From IMG/VR virus record IMGVR_UViG_3300027963_002960, positions 1-29,938 of that record: DNA of 29,938 nucleotides; one strand, given 5' to 3'. The position numbers were made by a program, and so were the translations under genes. This document shows, piece after piece, positions 16,347-22,909 of this stretch. Positions within the stretch are counted from its first letter, which is position 1; the number at the start of each line of letters is the position of its first letter. This DNA comes from a virus. Below the pieces are notes generated by a model. It was not told the DNA's origin and did no database searches. It saw nothing but the letters and a program-made list of their open reading frames with translations.

Positions 16347-16987
16347 TGGCACGCATACCGCTCACACGGAACAGCACCGGTCAGTTCGCCCGCGTGGCGC
16401 AGCTGGTCGCCGGCACGAACGTGACGATCTCCGAGAGCCTCACGGGCGAGGTCCTCACGGTCACAGTCGCGGCCTCGGGCGGCGGCGGCGGCGGTGGGAC
16501 GCCGGCCTCGTCGGTCGTCAGCCAAACCTCTTTCGGGCAGAGCCCGGCCGTGGGGACCTCGACGGACTACGCGCGCGGCGATCACAGCCACGGCACGCCC
16601 ACGGTCCCGCTCGCCTCGTCGGTCGTGTCGGAGACGGCCTTCGGGCAGTCAAGCGCCGTTGGCACGAGCACTAACGTCGCTAGGCAGGATCACACCCACG
16701 GGACTCCCGCGGTGCCAGCGCACTCCGCGCTCTCAACGCTCGGGTGGACCTCGAGCGGACATACGGGCAGCACGACAAGCGTTGCAGCGTTTAACGGTGG
16801 AGGCGCTGCACAGGTCGTGCAGGCCACCGCCGATGAGACGATGCTAGTGCGTCGAGGAGGTACCCTGCAGTGGGTATCGATCGTCGCGGCGGTCGGGTTT
16901 CTCAACGACCCGGCTACCTATGAGGACTTCATCTACGACTCCATCTCCACACAGAGCGCCGAGGTGGCGCCAGGAGTAATCTCCTAA
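16346..16987 (+). CDS. Tail fibre protein with two 36-residue HxH repeats (213 aa)
   Basis: The 213-aa product starts at ATG 16346 inside the upstream stop (TAATG). After a 40-residue N-terminal part and a seven-Gly linker (residues 45-51) come two tandem 36-residue repeats (54-89 and 90-125). Each runs ASSVVS..FGQS..VGTST..AR.DH.HGTP. The HxH motif (HSH, HTH) followed by GTP is like the histidine pairs that bind metal on the threefold axis of trimeric fibres such as those of T-even phages. The C-terminus is acidic with aromatic residues. This suggests a thin trimeric fibre; the receptor is unknown. Confidence 0.75.
   Translation: MARIPLTRNSTGQFARVAQLVAGTNVTISESLTGEVLTVTVAASGGGGGGGTPASSVVSQTSFGQSPAVGTSTDYARGDHSHGTPTVPLASSVVSETAFGQSSAVGTSTNVARQDHTHGTPAVPAHSALSTLGWTSSGHTGSTTSVAAFNGGGAAQVVQATADETMLVRRGGTLQWVSIVAAVGFLNDPATYEDFIYDSISTQSAEVAPGVIS
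16505..16720 (+). repeat. Two tandem 108-bp repeats in the fibre gene
   Basis: Copies at 16505-16612 and 16613-16720 begin with the same bases (GCCTCGTCGGTCGT) and encode the two HxH units. They have drifted at many third positions and some amino acids, so the duplication is not recent. Confidence 0.85.
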
Positions 16988-17967
16988 TGGCACTGTCTCC
17001 TCTCGCATGGAAGTACGTAGGCACGGCGACGCTCGGCTCATCGACCGTGCCGGCCATGCTTGACGCGATCTACACGCTCGGCACGGCGACGACCTACGCG
17101 AACGGGTCGACACGCACACCGGGTAGCGGAAGCGCGTGGACGTGGCTGCGCCAGCAGATCTCAAGCACGACTGAGGCGACCTACGGGAACCCGCCGACGA
17201 ACGCCCTCGACATGCGGTACATCATCGGCGGCACGACATCGACGGTGCGCGCCTACCCTCTTCTGTCTCCCGATACGAATACGCTCGTAAACGCGCTCGT
17301 CTACGGGATGAACCGTGGGAGCGGGACCTTCGGGAACTGGTACGACGCGCAGCCGTTTACGTCTGGCTTCTCGGGCTATTGGCGAGGCACGCGCGCGTTC
17401 TCGGTCGCTGCCTATGACCGCGTCGCTATGTGGGAGTCGCAAGAGGGATGCATCGTGCAGCCGTTCGTGGCCGCTTCTGCTTCCCTGACCTCCGTCATGT
17501 GCTTCGGCGCGATCATCGACCCGCTCTCCACGTCGGCCGGCACGGGCGAGAGCGACGGCCGGATCTACTCAATGTCTGGATCTGGCAGCGTCGCCAACCT
17601 CTCCGCGACCTGGGCATCGATCGGTGCCGCCGATGGCGGTTTCCTCGGGCACTACACGGTCAATGGGACCTCGCACTTTGGCGCATTCAACAACGCCTCC
17701 ACGACGGTTACCGGTCTAATCCGCACGCTCGCTCCGATGACCTCGACCTCCTTTCCGACCGGCTGGGCCAATCGTGCAGGCGAGATCCCGCGGATCCCCG
17801 TGCAGGTGGGCGTCATCAACTCGACCTATTGGGGCCAGCTCCGCGAGATGTACCACACGTCCGACGCGGCAAGTACGAACACGTGGCGATACCTTAGCGT
17901 CGAGCAGGGCTACATCGTCGCCTACCATCCCTCTACCGCAGCCGATGCGCTGCTCCTCAAGGTCTGA
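16987..17967 (+). CDS. Tail tip or receptor-binding protein of unknown fold (326 aa)
   Basis: The 326-aa product begins at ATG 16987 inside the previous stop (TAATG). It is rich in Ser, Thr, Gly, Ala and aromatic residues, with many predicted strands and few charged residues, as in fibre and receptor-binding proteins. The N-terminal 20 residues (MALSPLAWKYVGTATLGSST) may attach it to the preceding fibre protein, with which it is translationally coupled. No repeat, enzyme motif or intramolecular chaperone tail is recognisable. A role in host recognition is an inference from place and composition. Confidence 0.6.
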   Translation: MALSPLAWKYVGTATLGSSTVPAMLDAIYTLGTATTYANGSTRTPGSGSAWTWLRQQISSTTEATYGNPPTNALDMRYIIGGTTSTVRAYPLLSPDTNTLVNALVYGMNRGSGTFGNWYDAQPFTSGFSGYWRGTRAFSVAAYDRVAMWESQEGCIVQPFVAASASLTSVMCFGAIIDPLSTSAGTGESDGRIYSMSGSGSVANLSATWASIGAADGGFLGHYTVNGTSHFGAFNNASTTVTGLIRTLAPMTSTSFPTGWANRAGEIPRIPVQVGVINSTYWGQLREMYHTSDAASTNTWRYLSVEQGYIVAYHPSTAADALLLKV

Positions 17968-17969
17968 CC

Positions 17970-18158
17970 ATGGACTGCACCGACTACGTCCTCGCCATCG
18001 TCGCCGCCAACCCGAGCGTGGTCACCATCGATCTACAGGTCGGCTACACGGTAGACGCCGCGCGCCTCCCGGCTGGCGTGACGTGCGCCTCGTGGGGCGA
18101 GGATTGGAGCGAGGGCCTCGACGATGAGGGCCGTCTGGTCGTGCGTTTCCGCGCGTGA
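17970..18158 (+). CDS. Small acidic protein after the tip gene (62 aa)
   Basis: The 62-aa product (MDCTDYVLAIVAANPSVVTI...) is acidic, beta-rich and starts three bases after the previous stop. It has two Cys and a Trp-rich end (SWGEDWSEG). It is probably in the tail operon, and the codon pattern fits its neighbours. Function is unknown; it could be a small tail-tip component. The stop lies inside the left arm of a hairpin. Confidence 0.6.
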   Translation: MDCTDYVLAIVAANPSVVTIDLQVGYTVDAARLPAGVTCASWGEDWSEGLDDEGRLVVRFRA

Positions 18159-18179
18159 TGCGCTAGTATCGGCGCATCA
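18156..18179 (+). promoter_or_regulatory. 8-bp perfect hairpin between tail and lysis genes
   Basis: TGATGCGC (18156-18163) pairs with GCGCATCA (18172-18179) around an 8-base loop that contains TAGTAT, a -10-like word. It could be a weak terminator of the tail operon or, in DNA form, an operator over a promoter for the lysis genes. No good -35 is visible. Confidence 0.4.
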
Positions 18180-18191
18180 GTGGGGGCATTG

Positions 18192-18476
18192 ATGGCCGAC
18201 AGTCAATCTCAGGCAGCGTGGTCGCAGCGCCTCGTCGCAGTCCCGGTATGGGCGCTGCTGATCGTCGGCGCCGCAATGGCTGGCGGTGGCGGTGTCCTGG
18301 GGATGCAGTCTGCCGAGGCGAGCGCAGCCCCCAAGGTGGACGCCTCGCAGCTCGAGCAGATCATTTCGTCGCAGCGCCGTATCGAAGGTCGTCTCGACGC
18401 TATCGAGCGCCAGTTGGCGACCGTCGCCGCGATGGCCCACACGCACACAGGAGTGACCAGTGCCCCTATCCCCTGA
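18192..18476 (+). CDS. Single-pass membrane protein with coiled-coil, holin or envelope candidate (94 aa)
   Basis: The 94-aa product has a short N-terminal region, a membrane segment at about residues 14-37 (LVAVPVWALLIVGAAMAGGG) and a coiled-coil at about 50-82, then a HTHTG motif and a Pro-rich end. ATG 18192 is chosen over GTG 18180 because GTGGGGG lies just before it. It opens the small-gene cluster that ends in the peptidase, so a holin or envelope-disrupting role is plausible. The long soluble coiled-coil is unusual for a class I or II holin. Its end overlaps the next gene by 17 bases. Confidence 0.6.
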   Translation: MADSQSQAAWSQRLVAVPVWALLIVGAAMAGGGGVLGMQSAEASAAPKVDASQLEQIISSQRRIEGRLDAIERQLATVAAMAHTHTGVTSAPIP

Positions 18477-18645
18477 CGAAATCATGAAGCTCCCGGCCGA
18501 GGTGCTCGTCCTCCTCGACGCCATCAAGGATGCCCGCGCGGTCGACGGCGACGGCGGCACGAAGATCACCCGTGCCGAGCGCCGCAAGCTGCTCGCGCTC
18601 GCCGGCAAGCTCGTCTACCTGCTCACCGTCGACGCGCTCGACTAG
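18460..18645 (+). CDS. Small protein with EF-hand-like loop (61 aa)
   Basis: The 61-aa product starts at GTG 18460 with AGGAG about six bases upstream. Residues 29-40 (DGDGGTKITRAE) resemble a calcium-binding EF-hand loop: Asp at 1 and 3, Ile at 8 and Glu at 12 are in place, but Gly at 5 and Thr at 6 depart from the rule. Leu-rich helices flank it on both sides, as in an EF-hand. No membrane segment is seen. It lies in the lysis cluster; function is unknown. The next gene's Shine-Dalgarno overlaps its stop. Confidence 0.6.
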   Translation: MPLSPDEIMKLPAEVLVLLDAIKDARAVDGDGGTKITRAERRKLLALAGKLVYLLTVDALD

Positions 18646-18653
18646 GAGGCATT

Positions 18654-19004
18654 ATGGCCGCTCTCGACCTCTCCGCTCCGTCTACTCTCCCGCTCGTCGC
18701 TTGGACGACCACGCCTGGCACTGCTGGACAGGTGCGCCTGATCACGCTGCCGACCTCGGGGCAGTATCAAGTGATCGTCCACAACCGCGACAATGCCACC
18801 AAGGGGCTGTATCTGTCCACCGATCAGACGCTTACCGATGGCGGCGCTGCGCCAGCAAACGTGTACTTCACGATCGACAATCAGCGGACGTTCACCGTCG
18901 GAACGAACCCCAACACGGGCATCGCGCCGATCACGAAGCTCGGCATGTTCTCGATCTCGCACACGAGTGTGAACATTGAGATCCTCATCAACGAGATCCG
19001 CTGA
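18654..19004 (+). CDS. Beta-rich small protein in the lysis cluster (116 aa)
   Basis: The 116-aa product has AGGAGG at 18644-18649 before ATG 18654. It is rich in Thr, Ser, Asn and short hydrophobic strands (QYQVIVHNRDN, NVYFTIDNQRTFTVG), with no Cys. The composition is like small virion proteins (head decoration or fibre parts) rather than enzymes, and the strong ribosome site suggests good expression. I do not recognise the family. Its stop overlaps the next start (TGATG). Confidence 0.65.
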   Translation: MAALDLSAPSTLPLVAWTTTPGTAGQVRLITLPTSGQYQVIVHNRDNATKGLYLSTDQTLTDGGAAPANVYFTIDNQRTFTVGTNPNTGIAPITKLGMFSISHTSVNIEILINEIR

Positions 19005-19531
19005 TGCCCGAGCACTTCACCGTCGAGGAGAAGCCTCCCGCACAGGAGCCAGCGAAGGACGCCATCGTGGAGCAGGTAAGCGATGACGCGGGCCTGATCG
19101 CGCATGAGGCGCAGGCTGCGACCCCGTCGCCCGAGGAGATCGTCACGATCGCCCAGGGCGCCGAGGAAGGCGGCATGATTGGTGTGGTCCTCGCCATCGT
19201 CGCGGTCCTCGGCGGCGGCGCCGGGTGGAAGTTCTACTCGCAGAGCTCGAAGCAGAAGGCCGAGCTCGCCAACAAGCAGGCCGAGCAGGCGCACGAGCTG
19301 GCGATGGCTGAGCTGAACGCGAAGATGCAGGCCCCTAGCGTGAGCCCGCCGCCGTGCGTGGCAGCGCACACCTCGCTGGAGGCGCGTATCGCCGCGGTCG
19401 AGGCCAAAGCCTCGCGCATGACCTTGCCCGACTTTCCCGACGACTTCGACGCCGAGCTGCTGATCGCGCGCGTCGAGAAGCTCGAGAAGGCCGCGAAGAA
19501 GAAGCCAGCGCCCGCAGGGAGGAAGCCGTGA
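19004..19531 (+). CDS. Membrane-anchored coiled-coil protein, possible lysis accessory (175 aa)
   Basis: The 175-aa product has an acidic N-terminal part (residues 1-55), one membrane segment at about 58-76 (MIGVVLAIVAVLGGGAGW), then a long charged coiled-coil (77-110), a Pro-rich hinge with Cys 118, and a second coiled-coil (123-165) ending in Lys/Pro/Ala repeats. It is coupled to the gene before (TGATG) and overlaps the peptidase start (GTGA). This architecture, right upstream of the lysin, could be a spanin-like or holin-like envelope protein, but it lacks a lipobox and a partner gene nested inside, so this is only a suggestion. Confidence 0.65.
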   Translation: MPEHFTVEEKPPAQEPAKDAIVEQVSDDAGLIAHEAQAATPSPEEIVTIAQGAEEGGMIGVVLAIVAVLGGGAGWKFYSQSSKQKAELANKQAEQAHELAMAELNAKMQAPSVSPPPCVAAHTSLEARIAAVEAKASRMTLPDFPDDFDAELLIARVEKLEKAAKKKPAPAGRKP

Positions 19532-19983
19532 ACCTGTCCCCACACTTCACGTTTGACGAGCTCACACGTACCGGGCAGACCGCGCTCCAGGCGGTCAACC
19601 GTCAGGAGGCGCAGGCGTGTATGGGTGCGCTGACGGCGCTGGCGACCACGGTCCTCGAGCCGATCCGGGCAAAGTTCGGTGCCGTGCGAATCAACAGCGC
19701 GTTTCGTGGTCCTGCCGTGAACACGGCGGTGGGCGGGTCGAAGACTTCGCAGCACATGAGCGGGCAGGCCGCGGACATCGTCGTGCCCGGCGTGGCGCTT
19801 GAGGTCGTGTTCGCGTGGATCGTGAAGGAGAGCGGCATCCCCTACGGACAGGCGATCCTCGAGGGCCCGGGCGGTAAGGTGTCGTGGATCCACGTCTCGC
19901 TGGGTGAGCCCTACCGTGCCCGCGAGAAGAGCCGCCAGGCGCTCACGTGGGACGGCAAGACTTACGCGCCGTGGAAGGGCTAG
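19528..19983 (+). CDS. Endolysin, M15-family peptidase (151 aa)
   Basis: The 151-aa product would cleave peptide bonds in peptidoglycan at lysis. Zinc site: H76 and D83 in SQHMSGQAADIV (the HxxGxAxD signature of M15 peptidases) and H122 in SWIHVSLG. RINSAFRGPAVNTAVGG before it is the usual preceding strand and loop of this family. There is no signal peptide and no cell-wall-binding domain, so a holin or similar is needed for release. The start is GTG 19528 overlapping the upstream stop. The length is usual for compact single-domain M15 lysins. Less likely, it is a virion-bound muralytic protein. Confidence 0.88.
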   Translation: MNLSPHFTFDELTRTGQTALQAVNRQEAQACMGALTALATTVLEPIRAKFGAVRINSAFRGPAVNTAVGGSKTSQHMSGQAADIVVPGVALEVVFAWIVKESGIPYGQAILEGPGGKVSWIHVSLGEPYRAREKSRQALTWDGKTYAPWKG

Positions 19984-20300
19984 ACGTTTCGTGCGCGGTC
20001 GAGGTCGGTGAGGTCCTCTCCATCGCCGACCCGCGCCTCGACGCGTGCGAGTGGCCGGTCGGTCTGACGATCACCGCACAGGTGGTCGAGGTCGACCCCG
20101 TCGTGGTGCGTGTGCAGGTCACGACGCATCGGCTGTGCAACGAGGCCGAGGACGAGGCCGCGCAGGTACGTCGCGTCTGGCGCCGTGCCGTCGCGAAGGC
20201 GCGTCAGGCGTGGGGGCCAGAGTTCACGGTCGACACAGTCCGCGGAGACTGCTCGACCGACGTGCGCTCTGCTGACGTTGACGTAGTCGAGACACGATAG
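19971..20300 (+). CDS. Small protein at the end of the late block (109 aa)
   Basis: This gene overlaps the end of the lysin. GTG 19971 gives 109 aa; GTG 19947 adds eight residues that only mirror the lysin message, and neither has a good ribosome site. The product has a beta-rich first half (LTITAQVVEVDPVVVRVQVTT) and a charged helix (EAEDEAAQVRRVWRRAVAKAR), then an acidic end. The last 77 bases lie opposite the end of a leftward gene. Function is unknown; the amino-acid composition looks real, but the weak start lowers confidence. Confidence 0.5.
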   Translation: MEGLDVSCAVEVGEVLSIADPRLDACEWPVGLTITAQVVEVDPVVVRVQVTTHRLCNEAEDEAAQVRRVWRRAVAKARQAWGPEFTVDTVRGDCSTDVRSADVDVVETR

Positions 20301-20394
20301 CGCGCAGCACGCACACGGCGACCCGTGCGAGCAGCTGCACCATCGCGCCCACGAGCAGCACGATGGTCGCCACGGTTAGCCACGCGAACATCAT
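20224..20394 (-). CDS. Small membrane protein with basic tail, end of leftward operon (56 aa)
   Basis: The gene starts with ATG overlapping the methyltransferase stop (ATGA). The 56-aa product has a membrane segment (FAWLTVATIVLLVGAMVQLL, residues 3-22), a second hydrophobic stretch to about residue 34 and a basic, Ser/Arg-rich C-terminus. It overlaps tail to tail by 77 bases with the last rightward gene, so at least one of the two may not be real, or the overlap may be regulatory. A hydrophobic stretch followed by a basic tail recalls small holin-like or membrane-active phage proteins; no function is proven. Confidence 0.5.
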   Translation of the reverse strand: MMFAWLTVATIVLLVGAMVQLLARVAVCVLRAIVSRLRQRQQSARRSSSLRGLCRP

Positions 20395-21539
20395 TCGACC
20401 AGATGCGCGAAGAGCGGCCCGAGCGTAAACCGGATGCGCGCCCGCGCAATCTCGGCGTATTCGGGCGAGAGCTCGCACCCGACGAAGCGCATCCCGTCAA
20501 GCATGGCGGCGCGGCCGGTGGAACCGGACCCGGTGAATGGGTCCAGCACGAGGCCACCGGGTGGCGTGACCATACGCACGAGGTAGCGCATGAGGTCGGT
20601 GGGCTTCACGGTAGGGTGGATGTTCACTAGATCGCGCGCTGTCCTACCAGCGCCTGCCCGTGGACTGTTTAGGCCACTCTTGCCAAAATCGCCCTGACAC
20701 TCGACGGCAGGAGGCCTGCGCCTTGGTACGTCACCGATCACCTCCTCACGGTCGGACCTGTCGGCCTTCGCAGTGTAGAAGTACCGCGCCGCGTCGCGTA
20801 GCCCCTCGGTTGCCTCGTCGCTGCCGTCGTGGAGGACGTTGGCGGGCCAGCGTCCACAGTCACTACCTCCGACGACACGCCCTGCATTGTTCCACATAGC
20901 CGCAGAACCCGTGTCGCGACGTGTGCTGTCTGTTCCTACGCGACACCCATCCACATTGATCGCACCCGTACCGTACCGCAGCACGTTCGCCGCGACGGTC
21001 CCGACCAGCGGCTTCCGCGCCATGCAGATCGGCTCGTGCGCTGGCTTTAGGGCCGTGCCCCATCCGGACCAGCGGCGGGCGTCGTCGGTGGCGGGAGCGG
21101 TGATGTCGGGTGCGACTTGCCAGCCGTCTCCCATGGCGAGCCTTCCGTTGGTGCTCCCCGGTTGGGGGTGCTTCCCCACGACCTCCCGCTCCGCACCCGC
21201 CGCCTTGTCGATGGCCTTCGACACGTCGTGCGACTTCGGGAACCCGCTCCCGTAGAGCCACATGATCTGGTCGCGCACGTCGAACCCCGCATCCTCGATG
21301 GCGCACGCCATGCGGTGATAGGTTCGCGACCCTGAGAAGGCGAGCAGGTGCCCGCCGGGCTTCAGCACGCGCAGAGCCTGACGCCACACCTCAAGGTCAT
21401 AGGCGATACCGCTCAAGTCCCACTTCCGGCCCATGAAGCCGAGCTCGTACGGCGGGTCGCACACGACCGCGTCCACACTCTCGGCCTCGAGCGTGGCCAT
21501 GCTCTCGCGGCAGTCGCCGACGAGGATGCGCGCCCTCAT
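20391..21539 (-). CDS. DNA methyltransferase, beta-class N6/N4 (382 aa)
   Basis: The enzyme would transfer a methyl group from SAM to an exocyclic amino group of adenine or cytosine in DNA. The catalytic motif DPPY (residues 28-31) comes first and the SAM-binding motif DPFTGSGSTG (333-342) near the end, the order of the beta class. Between them lies a long variable region (about 95-300) holding RWPANVLHD and ARYFYTAKA, segments common in phage orphan methyltransferases. DPPY favours adenine but does not exclude cytosine N4. No restriction enzyme is nearby, so it probably protects phage DNA or marks sites. It overlaps its neighbours on both sides by 4 nt within the leftward operon. Confidence 0.9.
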   Translation of the reverse strand: MRARILVGDCRESMATLEAESVDAVVCDPPYELGFMGRKWDLSGIAYDLEVWRQALRVLKPGGHLLAFSGSRTYHRMACAIEDAGFDVRDQIMWLYGSGFPKSHDVSKAIDKAAGAEREVVGKHPQPGSTNGRLAMGDGWQVAPDITAPATDDARRWSGWGTALKPAHEPICMARKPLVGTVAANVLRYGTGAINVDGCRVGTDSTRRDTGSAAMWNNAGRVVGGSDCGRWPANVLHDGSDEATEGLRDAARYFYTAKADRSDREEVIGDVPRRRPPAVECQGDFGKSGLNSPRAGAGRTARDLVNIHPTVKPTDLMRYLVRMVTPPGGLVLDPFTGSGSTGRAAMLDGMRFVGCELSPEYAEIARARIRFTLGPLFAHLVE

Positions 21540-21736
21540 GGGTTGACCTTCGCGTGGTACGCCGCGCGCATCTGCCTGTTCTCCTCGCGTACCTGTTCCA
21601 GCGCCGCGAGGCCCTCAACCAGCACCTCGCCAGGCGTGATGCCCTGATGATCTGGGTTCGCGCAGCGCCACGCGAGACGACGGAGAGCGGACTGTGCCCG
21701 GTCGATAGCCGGGCAGGTATGGCCGGGTGGCTTCAC
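21536..21736 (-). CDS. Small protein between methyltransferase and unknown gene (66 aa)
   Basis: The 66-aa product starts with an ATGA overlap on the preceding leftward gene and ends in an ATGA overlap on the methyltransferase. It has CPAIDRAQSALRRLAWRCANPDHQG (Cys 8, Cys 25, His 30) followed by a helical, coiled-coil-like second half (VEGLAALEQVREENRQMRA). Residues 1-30 could hold a metal but lack a full ligand set. Function unknown. Confidence 0.6.
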   Translation of the reverse strand: MKPPGHTCPAIDRAQSALRRLAWRCANPDHQGITPGEVLVEGLAALEQVREENRQMRAAYHAKVNP

Positions 21737-22062
21737 GACTGATCTCGCAGCGCCAGATCGATCAGGCTCGCGACCTGGGCGCGGTCCATGTTCGCCATGG
21801 TCTCGCCCCTACTGTATGCACTAGCCACGTCCACGAGGCCCATCGCCACGGCGGCGCCCTCGGCCTGACGCTGGGCGTCCTCCAGCGACGACGCCCGGCC
21901 GCGCTGGTCTGTGATGGGGTCGCGCGTCATGAGCTCCCACGTGTAGTGGCCTGCGGCGCTCTGATTGACGATCAGGTGCGCCCCATCCCGCAGGCTGTGC
22001 GTCCACGCGATGTGCGACACGGGCTTGCTGATGACGATCACGGTCCAGTCAAGAATCGGCAT
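21733..22062 (-). CDS. Unknown protein in the leftward operon (109 aa)
   Basis: ATG at 22062 is chosen since longer readings lie inside the exonuclease gene; the chosen start overlaps that gene's end by 14 bases. The product has strands (LDWTVIVISKPVSH, DGAHLIVNQ), an HYTWELMTRDP segment and a C-terminal helical half with SLEDAQRQAEGAAVAMGL and MDRAQVASLIDLAL. The layout of strand pair plus helix recalls small double-stranded-nucleic-acid or protein-binding modules, but I recognise no family. Coupled on both sides in the operon. Confidence 0.6.
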   Translation of the reverse strand: MPILDWTVIVISKPVSHIAWTHSLRDGAHLIVNQSAAGHYTWELMTRDPITDQRGRASSLEDAQRQAEGAAVAMGLVDVASAYSRGETMANMDRAQVASLIDLALRDQS

Positions 22063-22735
22063 GGGGGTACACTCCGTTGAGGGCGAGGTAGACTTTGCGA
22101 GTGATGGATACGTCGTTGAGGCAGTAGTCGGTGATGTCCGGTTGCCGGCCTTCCAGCCAGAGCGGCAGGACCTCCGACCCATGGCCCGACTTCTCGCCCA
22201 CGCCCAAGGCGCCGGCAAGGTCGGCCAAGCTCACGCGTTCACGCGTCGGAAAGGCGAGGTGCATCGTGTCCGTTACGCGCTTGCGATGGTCCTCGCTCAC
22301 CTCGTGGAACCATCCAGCCAGCACATGCCCAAGGCGCGCGGACGTGATGTGCAGGCGAGGAATGTCGAACCCGAGCACGTTGTGCCCGATGACGTGTCCC
22401 GCCCACGCCTTGTGCTCGCGGAGGAAGTCGGCGAGCTGCGTGAACATGCGGAGCTCCTGCTCGTCGGTGGGACCGCCCACGAAGCACGCAGACCGCAGGG
22501 TATCGCTGTCGTCAGGCTCCCACATCGCGCCGATGCACGCGATGCGCGAGATGCGCCAGTCGAGCGCCGCGCGCGACCAGGTCTCTTCGTAGTTCTCTTG
22601 GCACCACGCCGCGATGCTCTCGGGCTTCCGGTACTGCCCGGGCACCTTCGAGGCGACGTAGGCCGTGCGCTCGTGCTCTGGCCACAGCAGCGGGGGGAGT
22701 GTCTCAATGTCGATGTAGAGCTTTCCGGACTTCAT
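22049..22735 (-). CDS. DnaQ-like 3'-5' exonuclease, DEDDy type (228 aa)
   Basis: The 228-aa enzyme would remove nucleotides from DNA 3' ends with two metal ions. Exo I: YIDIETLP with D9 and E11. Exo II: GHNVLGFDIPRL with N119 and D124. Exo III: YCLNDV with Y204 and D208, which defines the DEDDy subgroup. It resembles stand-alone PolB-type exonuclease domains found in phage and plasmid recombination or replication modules. No polymerase domain is attached. ATG 22735 overlaps the small membrane gene's stop (ATGA). With ERF upstream, it likely makes 5' tails for annealing or trims junctions. Confidence 0.88.
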   Translation of the reverse strand: MKSGKLYIDIETLPPLLWPEHERTAYVASKVPGQYRKPESIAAWCQENYEETWSRAALDWRISRIACIGAMWEPDDSDTLRSACFVGGPTDEQELRMFTQLADFLREHKAWAGHVIGHNVLGFDIPRLHITSARLGHVLAGWFHEVSEDHRKRVTDTMHLAFPTRERVSLADLAGALGVGEKSGHGSEVLPLWLEGRQPDITDYCLNDVSITRKVYLALNGVYPHADS

Positions 22736-22884
22736 CGTGCGTCCTCGAGGTAGGGAGCTGCGAACATGCCCGCGGGACCGAGCAGCAGGCACCAGAGAGC
22801 GAGCTCATAGTCGCCGCACCACGCGAACAGCGCGCAGAACGTGGCGGCGAGGATGGGAGAGAGACAGGTAACGATAGCGGCCAT
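22732..22884 (-). CDS. Very small membrane protein between ERF and exonuclease (50 aa)
   Basis: The gene has a strong ribosome site (TAGGAGGT, four bases before ATG at 22884) and ends in an ATGA overlap with the exonuclease start. The 50-aa product has two hydrophobic stretches (residues 4-22 and 28-43) around a short CGDYE turn, with four Cys and two Trp, so it is probably a two-pass membrane hairpin. It is placed among recombination genes, where a membrane protein is unexpected. Function unknown; a small holin, antiholin or exclusion protein are options without direct evidence. Confidence 0.65.
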   Translation of the reverse strand: MAAIVTCLSPILAATFCALFAWCGDYELALWCLLLGPAGMFAAPYLEDAR

Positions 22885-22909
22885 GTGGACCTCCTAGTGA
22901 TGCGTAGGG

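Noticed and set aside
21965-22753. Rightward reading frame (262 aa) opposite the exonuclease
   Set aside because: The leftward exonuclease has all three DEDDy motifs. The rightward frame has no ribosome site or recognisable domain.
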